Positions 1 to 8,188 of a stretch of 64,000 bases of DNA are shown here, piece after piece. The notes under the pieces are model-generated. The model was given only the letters and a program-made list of their open reading frames with translations. It did not search any database and had not been told where the DNA came from. This DNA comes from Burkholderia sp. H160. Its GTDB lineage: Bacteria; Pseudomonadota; Gammaproteobacteria; Burkholderiales; Burkholderiaceae. Location of the stretch: assembly GCA_000173575.1 (NCBI GenBank), contig ABYL01000005.1:1-64000 (forward strand). The letters run 5' to 3'. The number at the start of each line of letters is the position of its first letter. The first letter of the stretch is position 1. Made by a program: the position numbers and the translations under genes.

Positions 1-175
1 TCATATGGTGTATCTCGACAATGCGTCGCGAACGGCCATGAAGGGAGATCTCACGTCGTTCTATGGAAATGCGCAGGCACATGTCGAGGCGATGAAGGCG
101 AAACTCAAGCCTGAGCAGAAGGCCATAACCGGCGCCGTCAGGTATCGCAAACGCACGAGCCGCACGCCGTACTGA
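1..175 (+). CDS. 3' end of an unrecognised gene (partial)
   Basis: An open frame enters the window from the left and ends at a TGA at 173-175; read in frame from base 2 it gives about 57 residues ending in KRTSRTPY. The peptide is basic at its end and contains a short helical-looking stretch (HVEAMKAKLKPEQKAI). I do not recognise the family, and the start lies outside the window. The following gene begins 22 nt later on the same strand, so the two may be co-transcribed. The reading frame is supported only by its openness and by its tight spacing to the next gene. Confidence 0.5.
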   Translation, partial: HMVYLDNASRTAMKGDLTSFYGNAQAHVEAMKAKLKPEQKAITGAVRYRKRTSRTPY

Positions 176-197
176 ACCTTTCACGGAACAGTCAGCC

Positions 198-1967
198 ATG
201 AATGTCTCCGTAACGACCCGCTCGTTCGACCGTGCCCGCACGGGAGCACAACTTGACGAGAGCATTCTGACGCCTGAGGCCGTGCGCTCGCGTGGCATCA
301 AGCAGGCGCACGTGCTCAAAACGCCGGACGATCCGCGGCACGAAGCGCAGCCGCTTTATGTCGCCGGCGCGCATATTGCGGGCGGCACGCACGACACGAT
401 CTTCCAGGCAACGATGGGAAATTGCGTTTACGCGTGGGATGCCGATACCGGAGCGCAACTCTGGCGGACCCATCTCGGCACGCCGATCAACGAGTCACCA
501 GCAATCGACGACCACCCGATCAACGTGCTCTGGGGCATTCTTTCGACGCCCGTCGTCGATCTCTCGACGAACCGTCTCTACGTGTGCTACTGGTCGAGTC
601 AAACTGGAAACTGGGCCGATGGACAGCACTACCTCGCATCGCTCGATATTGCGACGGGTCACCAAACGCATCCCCCAATTGCTTTCGAGGGCGTGACGTT
701 CGACCCCGGCCACAACTTGCGCCCGCTCCAGTTCAAGTCGCGGGAACGAAAGCAACGCGCCGCGCTCGCGCTGGTAGACGGCACGGTGCTCGTACCTTTC
801 GGCACCGTTGCCGAAACCGACGAAGAAGCGCGCGGCTGGCTGATCGCGATCGATACGCACACGTGGAAACAGACGGCGGCCTGGTGCTCGACGGCGCGTG
901 GGAGCGGGGGAGGGATCTGGATGAGCGGATCGGGGCCGGCCATTCAAAGCGACGGCTCCATCTGGATCGTCACGGGCAATGGAGAGTTCGATGGCATCGT
1001 CGATTTCGGCGAGAGCGTAGTGCGCCTTCGCTATGTATCGCCGCCTGCGAACAAGGCGAACGGCAAGTTCGAGGTGACCGGGTGGTGGACCCCATGGACG
1101 GATGATGGGCGCCTGGGCAAGAACCCGGGCGGCGAAGCTGTCGCCGCCCTGTTGCCCAAGCGCATGCCGTCAAATTTTCGTGTGGGCCCCTATCTGGCGA
1201 GCCGCGGGATGGAGGCGATGGACGAGACCTGGAGCGATCAGGATCTCGGTGCCTCGGGCATTGTGCTCATCGAGGAACTCGGCATTGCGCTCGTTTCCGG
1301 TAAGGATGGGATTCTTTACACGGTCCGCCTCGATGAGCCTGGCAATACGAGTCAGGCCGATCTCGCACCGGCTCATGTGGCAGCGAATTTTGCGAAGCTG
1401 GCCGCTCCGCCCATTCTCTATACCTACTACGATCCCTCGGTCAACCCGGCGCCCACGGATCCGGCCGCACTCAACGTATATGCTGCGCACCGCAGTCACC
1501 ATCTGCACGGCACGCCGGTCGTCTGGAAATCAGCCACGCGCGGATGGATGCACTATTGCGGCGGCGAGAACGGCAACTTGCGCGCATGGCAACTGAATAA
1601 AGACAAGTTGTCGGTGTACCTCGCATGCAGCGAAGTCTATGCTTCGGCGCAGTGCACGGATCCTTATGGGGGTATGCCGGGATGGAGCCTTGCGTTGTCA
1701 GCAAACGGCGGCGAGGCAGCCATCGTCTGGGCGATGGTGCCTTACGGGAATGCCAATACGACGATTACGAACTCGCGCCTGCTCGCCTACGATGCCGAAG
1801 ACTTCGGGCGCTACGCTGATGGCAGCAGGCAGCTCGTCCCGCTATGGGACTCGCAGGATTGGAACTGGAATCTGCTACACCCGAAGTTCAACCGGCCTAT
1901 CGCAGTCGACGGCCGGGTGCTGGTGCCGACATACGGCGGCGAGCTGTTGGTGCTGACCCTCGCTTGA
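198..1967 (+). CDS. PQQ-like beta-propeller repeat protein
   Basis: A 589-residue protein with repeated blade motifs of the PQQ-binding-like (pyrrolo-quinoline quinone/BamB) type. An example is the YAWDADTGAQLW motif near residues 76-87, a classic 'W-D-x-x-T-G-x-x-x-W' propeller signature. Further blades read as LIAIDTHTWKQTAAW and LRAWQLNKDK. No N-terminal signal peptide or CxxCH haem motif is visible, so it does not look like a standard periplasmic quinoprotein dehydrogenase; it is more likely a cytoplasmic or non-classically exported propeller scaffold or enzyme. The ATG at 198 sits a few bases after the upstream stop without a strong Shine-Dalgarno. Function is unknown. The following membrane-protein gene is 40 nt downstream on the same strand. 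Confidence 0.75.
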   Translation: MNVSVTTRSFDRARTGAQLDESILTPEAVRSRGIKQAHVLKTPDDPRHEAQPLYVAGAHIAGGTHDTIFQATMGNCVYAWDADTGAQLWRTHLGTPINESPAIDDHPINVLWGILSTPVVDLSTNRLYVCYWSSQTGNWADGQHYLASLDIATGHQTHPPIAFEGVTFDPGHNLRPLQFKSRERKQRAALALVDGTVLVPFGTVAETDEEARGWLIAIDTHTWKQTAAWCSTARGSGGGIWMSGSGPAIQSDGSIWIVTGNGEFDGIVDFGESVVRLRYVSPPANKANGKFEVTGWWTPWTDDGRLGKNPGGEAVAALLPKRMPSNFRVGPYLASRGMEAMDETWSDQDLGASGIVLIEELGIALVSGKDGILYTVRLDEPGNTSQADLAPAHVAANFAKLAAPPILYTYYDPSVNPAPTDPAALNVYAAHRSHHLHGTPVVWKSATRGWMHYCGGENGNLRAWQLNKDKLSVYLACSEVYASAQCTDPYGGMPGWSLALSANGGEAAIVWAMVPYGNANTTITNSRLLAYDAEDFGRYADGSRQLVPLWDSQDWNWNLLHPKFNRPIAVDGRVLVPTYGGELLVLTLA

Positions 1968-2007
1968 TTGAACATCGTCTGGTTGTATACGTTCTCGGGA
2001 GCGATTC

Positions 2008-2535
2008 ATGAACCACCTTGCGTCGGTCTTCGTCTTTGGACTCGACAGCGCTGTTTGTTGCCTCGTCGTTGGCATGACATCGCTGGCCTGGAGCACGAGG
2101 CTCAAACTCGCGCTTGCGTTTGGTGTGTGGGATGCCTGCGGATCGGTCATGAGCGCTGCGTTTGGCCCCATGCTGCCTGGGCCTCCGACCGTGGTGGTCT
2201 GGCTATGTTGTGTCGTGCTGCTCGGACTCGCTGCCCGCCATTACCGATGGTGGATCAACGTGCTGCCGGCAGTGCTCAGTCTCGACAATCTTGCGGCCGG
2301 AGGCGGACTAAATGATGCAATAGCCGACGGCGTCAGTAGCGCGACGCTTGCGTTATTCGGGCTATCAGTCGGCGCAATCCTGTTTCGACTCCTCTCGGGC
2401 ACCTGGCCATGCGCGCTCGAGACGGACGTGTCGCAATGGGCCGCGCCATGGGCGTCCGTGCGAGCGCGGTCCAGAGAAATGCCGACGTGCTTTTTACTTA
2501 TAGTGAACGGCGCGCGCCTTGGCCGCGGCGGCTAG
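2008..2535 (+). CDS. Small polytopic membrane protein, unknown function
   Basis: A 175-residue, strongly hydrophobic protein with about five membrane segments (for example VVVWLCCVVLLGLAA and ATLALFGLSVGAILF). A segment reading VLSLDNLAAG recalls the conserved Asp-containing helix of small metal-efflux/TerC-like and MntP-like membrane proteins, but the match is too short to assign a function. The final 42 nt overlap tail-to-tail with the convergent gene on the minus strand, so the last residues (RLGRGG) may not be natural. It lies just downstream of the propeller gene and may share its transcript. Confidence 0.55.
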   Translation: MNHLASVFVFGLDSAVCCLVVGMTSLAWSTRLKLALAFGVWDACGSVMSAAFGPMLPGPPTVVVWLCCVVLLGLAARHYRWWINVLPAVLSLDNLAAGGGLNDAIADGVSSATLALFGLSVGAILFRLLSGTWPCALETDVSQWAAPWASVRARSREMPTCFLLIVNGARLGRGG

Positions 2536-3327
2536 CGCTTCCTGATAGGCTGCTCTTTTTGCTTTGACCTCCGGCTTCAGTGCCTGACGATGCTCACGGC
2601 TCTTGTGATAGGTCCGGGACTCAATGAAAAGACGCAAACTCCCGCCTGTTGCCTGTCCGAGATTGCGCAGGACGGGTGGTTGATTCGGATCAAGCCAGAG
2701 AATCTGCTGCATCTCGTTGGTTGCCGGGTCCACCCAGCTGATGTAGCCACCGGGCAAAACCTGTCTGGGATGCTTGACTGCTCCTGTAAAGCTGTACCGG
2801 GCATCCGGGGTGACATTTGGGTCATAAAAGTTCGGCGTAATGAAGTCGGACACCGCGATGCCATCGATCATGTAGGTGTAAGCGTCGGCTTCACACGGAT
2901 CGCAGGCCTCAACCAGATATTCGAACCGACCCGTGCCATCCTGGATCTGGTCGTTTGCGATCTCGATTGAGTTCGAGGTCTGTAGCCGGTTACCATTCGG
3001 GTCGACAAGCATTTCGATGGTTTCGTGACTTGCATCGACTGCCCATTCTTCGCTACCCGGCGTGACGATGACTTTCGCGTAGGGCTGGTTATGGCGAGTC
3101 ATGTGAAAGCCCCCTTCGTCCGGAGGCAGGCTCCTGACGAGCTGGACGGGCCATACGCCCTGGGGGATCTTCTTTGGATCGGCCAGATAGGAGACCGAGG
3201 CACTGACCGGCCAGTATTTCGGCAGATCCCGTGTCACCTGCACATTCAGTGCCGCAGCCACCGCGGCCATCGTTTGAGTATCGACGGTACCCGTCGTGTC
3301 GACGAGCCCGACTTTCGTTGCCAACAT
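2494..3327 (-). CDS. Hypothetical protein with SHE-x-x-E...DP motif
   Basis: A 277-residue protein starting at an ATG with a perfect AGGAGG ribosome site just upstream. Around residue 100 it has SHETIEMLVDPNG, followed by an EACDPCEA stretch. This resembles uncharacterised bacterial proteins with an 'SHE-x-x-E-x-x-x-DP ... E-x-x-D-x-C' pattern, which look like degenerate zincins with a metal-binding His/Glu pair. No signal peptide is evident. The C-terminal 50 residues are Ala/Lys rich and probably helical. It lies 147 nt downstream of the membrane protein gene on the same strand. I cannot assign a function; the metal-binding idea is inference. Confidence 0.6.
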   Translation of the reverse strand: MLATKVGLVDTTGTVDTQTMAAVAAALNVQVTRDLPKYWPVSASVSYLADPKKIPQGVWPVQLVRSLPPDEGGFHMTRHNQPYAKVIVTPGSEEWAVDASHETIEMLVDPNGNRLQTSNSIEIANDQIQDGTGRFEYLVEACDPCEADAYTYMIDGIAVSDFITPNFYDPNVTPDARYSFTGAVKHPRQVLPGGYISWVDPATNEMQQILWLDPNQPPVLRNLGQATGGSLRLFIESRTYHKSREHRQALKPEVKAKRAAYQEALAAAAKARAVHYK

Positions 3328-3474
3328 AAGTGCCTCCTGTTCATCCGAATTGGCTCACGCAAATGAGCCATGTCGGGCACGAATCTGCCCGGTCTTGCCG
3401 CAACGCCTTCACGAGAGAACTTAGGCAGAGCCGTGAGTCGAGCGGCAGATACTCCTGAATCGGCATAAATTTGC

Positions 3475-5079
3475 TCAAGACTGCGCGGGTTGCCGCGAAA
3501 CTTCCACGCGCGGCTGGCTTTGGTCCTCATGCTCGGCGAGCGGCTGGCCCCGACTGGAGTCCGACGGAAACAGCGTCGCCACGAGGCGATCCAGGAACTG
3601 AAAGAACCTGTCCGATGCGTACCCGGCGATGAACGCGATCGCGAGTGGAGATAGCGTCTTTCCCTCCTGCACGATGTCGCTGAATAGTCCGATGGAGATG
3701 CCGACGATCACGGCAGTGATGACATGCGAGCGATTGGCGACTTTCGAATATTCCGGATGAAATAGGCACGCGGCAGTGTCGTCGCGCAGCTTGCGAAGGA
3801 TCGCGGCGTTGGCGCCGAGCCATGCATACAGGATGGGCAGCACGAAGCCCGTCGTCATTCCGACGAAGGTCAGGATATTGTCCTGCGCATACTTCGCAGT
3901 CGCGCGAATCTGCTGGTAGACGGCGATTTTTTGAAAGCCCTGATTCACCGTGTCTTCGGGAATCACCGTTCTTTTCTTGTCGGGGGAGAGGCCGATGTTG
4001 AACAACGGTACATCGATCTCAAGTGCGGCGCGCAAGGAATCAGTCGAGCACTCCCAATCGGCGCCTCCGGCGTCCGCCTTGCTGCAATTCTTCGCGTATT
4101 GTTTTCTGACGATGCCCAAGTCGTCTCCCCAATCTTTCCCGAAGAACCCATAGAACCGCTGCCCAAGCGCATTCGGCACCCAGAAGAAAAGCCTGCTGAT
4201 GGTCTCTGTTCGTTGAATGTCGGAATAGAGTTGACGGTTGTTGGTCGCAAACTTCTGCAGAGTTTCTTTGATCGCATCTGCTTCGGGCGAATTCTGCACC
4301 TGCGCCAGTGCGTCGTGCGTCGGATTCTCGTTTGCCTTCCTGATCGCGGCGTCATAGGCCTGCATCTGATTGTGCATCATGAGGGCGATCGGGTCGTTGC
4401 TCTGGATCCCCACCTTGATGTCGTCCGATATCTCCTTGATCGCGAACAGAAGGCACGACAACGCGAGCACGAGCAAAGTGAGCGCCGCCGCGGAGAACGA
4501 ATAATTCCTGATCGCTTTGCGCGCGCCTTTGCGCGCTTCGGCGCCGACTGTTTCGCCGACGACCGGCGCGACCGCTTCGGTGATTCGGCTCATCGCATCA
4601 TAGAAAGGCGCTTCGACCGTGGGAGACCAGGCGAAATCCCTCTGCGCCAGGCGCGCGGCGGCGAGCGCATCGACATCCGATTCCGCGAGCTTCTTGCCGT
4701 TGAGTCCCGCGTGCGAAACAACCTCCGAGCACCGTTTCAGATCGTCCGCGACTTTCTCGGTGGGATAAGGTGCTTTTGCCACGATATACGCCATCGCGTG
4801 ATAGAACGCGGATTCTCTTTCGGGACTAATCTCGCCTCGCTCCAAATCCGCGCGTGCGTTCTTCGCGGCGCGTAGGATGTCTTCGGGAATTCGCACGCCT
4901 GCGCGCGCTGCGAGCGAGATGCAGATCTCGCAGCGGGCGATATCGTCTCTCAAGTTCAAACTCGGATTTTCGCCGTTGCTCGCATTCATGGGAGCCTCCG
5001 CGTCAGAATTCGCCTGCTTTGATCCCGTGTGATCACCACTTTTCACAGACGGCTTGGCGTGGCCACCGCAGTTCGCCAT
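3475..5079 (-). CDS. Large hypothetical membrane protein
   Basis: A 534-residue protein with a soluble N-terminal part (about 200 residues, Ala/Arg/Glu-rich helices) and one hydrophobic segment near residue 200 (AALTLLVLALSCLLFAIK). A long loop follows, then a cluster of membrane segments near residues 395-490 (FVGMTTGFVLPILYAWLGA, VITAVIVGISIGLFSDIV, PLAIAFIAGYASDRFFQFLD). The C-terminal tail is hydrophilic. Such proteins often occur as lone membrane proteins of unknown function. The first ATG (5079) has no good ribosome site; an internal ATG giving MNASNGEN at 4989 is a plausible alternative. I do not recognise the family. Confidence 0.65.
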   Translation of the reverse strand: MANCGGHAKPSVKSGDHTGSKQANSDAEAPMNASNGENPSLNLRDDIARCEICISLAARAGVRIPEDILRAAKNARADLERGEISPERESAFYHAMAYIVAKAPYPTEKVADDLKRCSEVVSHAGLNGKKLAESDVDALAAARLAQRDFAWSPTVEAPFYDAMSRITEAVAPVVGETVGAEARKGARKAIRNYSFSAAALTLLVLALSCLLFAIKEISDDIKVGIQSNDPIALMMHNQMQAYDAAIRKANENPTHDALAQVQNSPEADAIKETLQKFATNNRQLYSDIQRTETISRLFFWVPNALGQRFYGFFGKDWGDDLGIVRKQYAKNCSKADAGGADWECSTDSLRAALEIDVPLFNIGLSPDKKRTVIPEDTVNQGFQKIAVYQQIRATAKYAQDNILTFVGMTTGFVLPILYAWLGANAAILRKLRDDTAACLFHPEYSKVANRSHVITAVIVGISIGLFSDIVQEGKTLSPLAIAFIAGYASDRFFQFLDRLVATLFPSDSSRGQPLAEHEDQSQPRVEVSRQPAQS

Positions 5080-5498
5080 TACATGGGGATTCCGAACTTA
5101 TGGTCTAGTCGACGCGGAATTCTCTACGTAGCATCCTGCCGTTACGATCCACCTTGGTCGACGTGGACTGTTTTGATGAATGACGAGTTGTAAGGTCAAG
5201 ACTTTCAAAGAAAATGCGCAGGTGCCGTCTTTTGTCGCTTCTCTACTATGGTTTGGCGAGGATTGCAGCGCGAAACGGCACGGTGAATGTGCCGCCGCGC
5301 CAATGCGGCAGGCCGGACAGACCTTGCCGGAGGGCCGACAGGCCCGTACACTAAAAAAATTGCGCCGTCGCCGCGTCTTATCTGCGAGTGCTGCGGCGAG
5401 CATGCCCCGGATGGCAGGGTGCGTCATCAACGAAGAGCAAAGCATCCACGAAGCAGAAAAGCAGGTCGTACTTCGAGCGAACCACGGGAGCACGCTTC
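5080..5498. other. Intergenic stretch without a convincing gene
   Basis: About 420 nt between the minus-strand membrane protein and the phosphoesterase. Open frames here run into the phosphoesterase out of frame or lack family features, so I call none. The segment around 5300-5345 is rich in GGCC/CCGG words and can fold into local stems, and a run of seven A residues lies near 5352-5358. It presumably holds the divergent promoters, but I could not find a convincing -35/-10 pair. Confidence 0.4.
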
Positions 5499-6746
5499 AT
5501 GAACGCAAATGCATCTGCCGCGTCCGGTCTGGGCGAGATCATCCAGCATGTGTTCGTGCTGATGCTGGAGAACCGGTCTTTCGATCATCTGTTCGCGCTG
5601 TCGGGCATACCTGGTATCGCTGCGGCGACCGCTGCCGACAGCAGGAACACCTACAACGGCACCACCTACGCGTTTTCCGACGGGGCGCCCGGCCAGATGC
5701 CCACCGACCCCGGGCATGAATTTACCGACGTGATCGAGCAGCTATGCGGCGCGGGTGCGCAGTTCCAGAAGGGCTCGCCCTATCCGCCAGTGGACAACTC
5801 CGGCTTTGTCTCGAACTACGCGACAACCCGTACCGAAGGCACACCACCGCAAAGCGGTGACGTGGACGACATCATGCGGGGCGTCGACGCCAGGACGCAG
5901 TCCCCCGCCTTGTACCAGCTCGCGACGCAGTTCGTGCTGTGCGATGCCTGGCATTCGTCGCTGCCGGGCCCGACCTGGCCGAACCGTTACTTCCTGCATG
6001 GTGCATCGTCGGCCGGGCTCGATCATTCGCCGACCTCAGCCGAGATGGGCGAATGGGAAGCACTGGATGGCTTCGTCTATCCGAATGGATCAATTTTCGA
6101 CGAACTCGGAAAAGATAACTACCGTCTGTACCAGGACCACCTGGGCGATCCGCTCGGCCGCATACCGCAGGTTGCGTCGATCAAAGGGATCAGCGTCTGC
6201 GACGTCGACGACCTGTCGCACTTCGAAACGGATCTCGCTGCAGGCTACACGGCCCGCTATACGTTCATCGAACCGAGTTACGGTGATGTGGTGAACAACA
6301 CCTACGAGAACGGCAGCTCGCAGCATCCGATGGATGGCCTCACCGCTGGCGACCAGCTCGTCGCCCGCGTGTACAACGCGATCCGCAACTCCCCGTTGTG
6401 GGACAAGAGCCTTTTTCTGATCCTCTACGACGAGCACGGCGGTTTCTACGATTCGGTCAAACCCGTCAAGGCTATCCCGCCGAACGACGGTGCTGCCGAG
6501 ACACTGAACGCGAGCGGATTCGGCTTCGACATTTACGGTGTGCGTGTTCCCGCGATCGTCGCGTCGCCTTGGGTCGCAAAAGGCAAAGTCGACCACACGC
6601 TATACGATCACAGTTCCGTCCTCGCGACCCTCGAGCGCCTATTCGGGCTCCCGCCGCTGACGGATCGCGACAGGAACGCCAACGATCTGCTGTCGCTGAT
6701 CACCCAGACCTGCCGCCAGGACTGCCCAAAGAGGATAGGAACATGA
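5499..6746 (+). CDS. Alkaline-phosphatase-superfamily phosphoesterase (phospholipase C/AcpA type)
   Basis: A 415-residue protein of the phosphoesterase family that includes non-haemolytic phospholipase C and acid phosphatase AcpA. The N-terminal metal/nucleophile motif LMLENRSFDHLF is at residues 20-31 and the second metal-site motif ILYDEHGGFYD is near residue 310. These enzymes hydrolyse phosphate mono- or diesters such as phosphatidylcholine. The open frame extends upstream, but the ATG at 5499 has a GGGAG site 8 nt before it and fits the family N-terminus. No signal peptide is visible, unlike secreted PlcC enzymes, so its location is uncertain. The stop overlaps the next ATG by the sequence ATGA, showing translational coupling. 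Confidence 0.85.
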   Translation: MNANASAASGLGEIIQHVFVLMLENRSFDHLFALSGIPGIAAATAADSRNTYNGTTYAFSDGAPGQMPTDPGHEFTDVIEQLCGAGAQFQKGSPYPPVDNSGFVSNYATTRTEGTPPQSGDVDDIMRGVDARTQSPALYQLATQFVLCDAWHSSLPGPTWPNRYFLHGASSAGLDHSPTSAEMGEWEALDGFVYPNGSIFDELGKDNYRLYQDHLGDPLGRIPQVASIKGISVCDVDDLSHFETDLAAGYTARYTFIEPSYGDVVNNTYENGSSQHPMDGLTAGDQLVARVYNAIRNSPLWDKSLFLILYDEHGGFYDSVKPVKAIPPNDGAAETLNASGFGFDIYGVRVPAIVASPWVAKGKVDHTLYDHSSVLATLERLFGLPPLTDRDRNANDLLSLITQTCRQDCPKRIGT

Positions 6747-7099
6747 CCCGGACGACGCCCGCGCATGAGCGCGATCACGAACCTGTGCCCGATCCCAGCA
6801 CGCTGATGGGGCTGCTGCACGTGCTGCGCAAGGCCCACATGGAGCTGGTCGGCAGGGACAAGGCTCACCAGCGCTTCAGCCGGGTCTCCACGCGCGGCGA
6901 TGCGAGACAGTACATCGAGGAATTGACGCCGCATCTGAAGAAGGAGCGTGAAAAGAGGAGAAAGGCTCGTGGCCCTGACGCAGCAAGCCAAGCTGTTCCC
7001 ACCAGGCGTGGTTCCATCCGGTTTTTCGTCGCGGTGCTGGTGGCGGCAGTCGTGTTTGCATTCATCCTGAAAATTGGAGTGGGGCTCCTGGGTAGCTGA
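6743..7099 (+). CDS. Small basic protein with C-terminal membrane anchor
   Basis: A 118-residue protein translationally coupled to the phosphoesterase (ATGA overlap at 6743-6746). Residues 1-85 are hydrophilic and highly charged, with a basic stretch (KKEREKRRKAR) that should be helical. Residues 90-115 form one membrane helix (FFVAVLVAAVVFAFILKIGVGLL). It may anchor or assist the phosphoesterase at the membrane, which is inference from coupling alone. I do not recognise a named family. It ends 21 nt from the convergent regulator gene. Confidence 0.65.
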   Translation: MTRTTPAHERDHEPVPDPSTLMGLLHVLRKAHMELVGRDKAHQRFSRVSTRGDARQYIEELTPHLKKEREKRRKARGPDAASQAVPTRRGSIRFFVAVLVAAVVFAFILKIGVGLLGS

Positions 7100-7120
7100 C
7101 GGGAAGTTGCAGCGTCGAGA

Positions 7121-7840
7121 TCATCGAACCGGCGATCGCGCTCCGCTCGCTCGTAGGACCATGCTCACCACTTCTTCCGTTGTTGCCTCGAAGCGCTTCG
7201 TTGATAGCGAGCGCTTGCCTGAGAGCGCGTAGATCTGAGCCTCGAAATCCGCGTAGTGCTGCGTGGTTGCCCAGATCATGAAGAGTAGCGTCCGTGGATC
7301 GACGGGCTCGAGCAAGCCCATGGCGATCCATCTCTCGATCAGCTTCACACGTGTGTCCATCCACGGCTTCACGCGTTCGAGCAGGATCTCCTGCATGTGC
7401 GCCGCGCCGCTGATGATTTCGTTGGCCCATACCTTCGAGCCAAGCGGGCGGCGCCGTGACAGCGCCATCTTGGCGCGCACGTAGCCGCCTATCGCCTCGA
7501 CCGGATCGTCGCTTGCATCGAATAGATTGGCGGCCGCGTTCCATTCCTCGAACACATCGTCGAGTACACGCCAGTACAGCGCCAGTTTGGTAGGGAAGTA
7601 GTAGTGCAGATTCGCCTTTGGCAAACCCGCGCGCTCCGCAATCAGCGCCGTGCTCGCACCTTCGAAACCGCGTTCGGCGAACACGGCTTCGGCACAAGCG
7701 AGCAGATGGGATTCATTCGAGGCGCGGATGGAGGCTTTGCGCCGACGCGGCTTGTGCGTTGCGTCAGCAGCTCGCTGCGCCAGCGCGGTGCCGCGCGTCG
7801 CGAGGGACGAGGCTCGCGTGGTGGGTTCGTCGTCGCGCAT
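7121..7840 (-). CDS. RutR-like TetR-family regulator of pyrimidine degradation
   Basis: A 239-residue TetR-family repressor. The helix-turn-helix lies around residues 40-85 (FAERGFEGASTALIAERAG, then LPKANLHYYFPTK) and is followed by a RutR/YcdC-type C-terminal ligand domain (YADFEAQIYAL). RutR-type proteins sense uracil or thymine. The gene is divergent from the pyrimidine-degradation operon, which matches that role. The ATG at 7840 (MRDDEPTT) is my choice, but no clear ribosome site precedes it; an ATG at 7909 is an alternative giving 23 extra residues. A dyad at 8051-8068 is a likely target. Naming it after RutR is inference from fold and context. Confidence 0.8.
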   Translation of the reverse strand: MRDDEPTTRASSLATRGTALAQRAADATHKPRRRKASIRASNESHLLACAEAVFAERGFEGASTALIAERAGLPKANLHYYFPTKLALYWRVLDDVFEEWNAAANLFDASDDPVEAIGGYVRAKMALSRRRPLGSKVWANEIISGAAHMQEILLERVKPWMDTRVKLIERWIAMGLLEPVDPRTLLFMIWATTQHYADFEAQIYALSGKRSLSTKRFEATTEEVVSMVLRASGARSPVR

Positions 7841-8022
7841 GGTGTTCGGTCCGTTCGAAAGAGATGAGGAGCGCGGCGGCCGCGCGCATGCCGACTTCAT
7901 TGTAGCCATGATGCAAGTGCGTCGGCTGTTCCCCGGCATCGGGAGAGACGCGTAGGGCAGACACCCGTGTACTTTCCGCGCACTGCAGCATCGATGGCAC
8001 GTTTCTCGCTCGAAAATCCGCA

Positions 8023-8068
8023 TTGAATTCGCAAAGTTTATCGTCTAAAACCTGTCCAATCGGACAGG
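8023..8068 (+). promoter_or_regulatory. Candidate promoter and operator of the pyrimidine-degradation operon
   Basis: TTGAAT (8023-8028) and TAAAAC (8046-8051) are separated by 17 nt. Directly overlapping the expected start is a perfect dyad, CCTGTCC-AATC-GGACAGG (8051-8068). A repressor bound here would block initiation, as expected for the divergent TetR-family gene. The remaining intergenic space (7841-8188, about 350 nt) shows no other gene. Confidence 0.6.
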
Positions 8069-8188
8069 ATTCGAAGTGCGCGATTTCAGCACCCGCGCAG
8101 TGCCATCGAGGCATGCACCGTCATGGCTCTTCGCGCCCCACACGGTGGCATGCACGCACGTTTCACGAACACGGACAGGAGGACACGT

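Noticed and set aside
3931-4875. A 314-codon plus-strand frame opposite the membrane protein
   Set aside because: Arg/Phe-rich shadow composition without hydrophobic or domain pattern.
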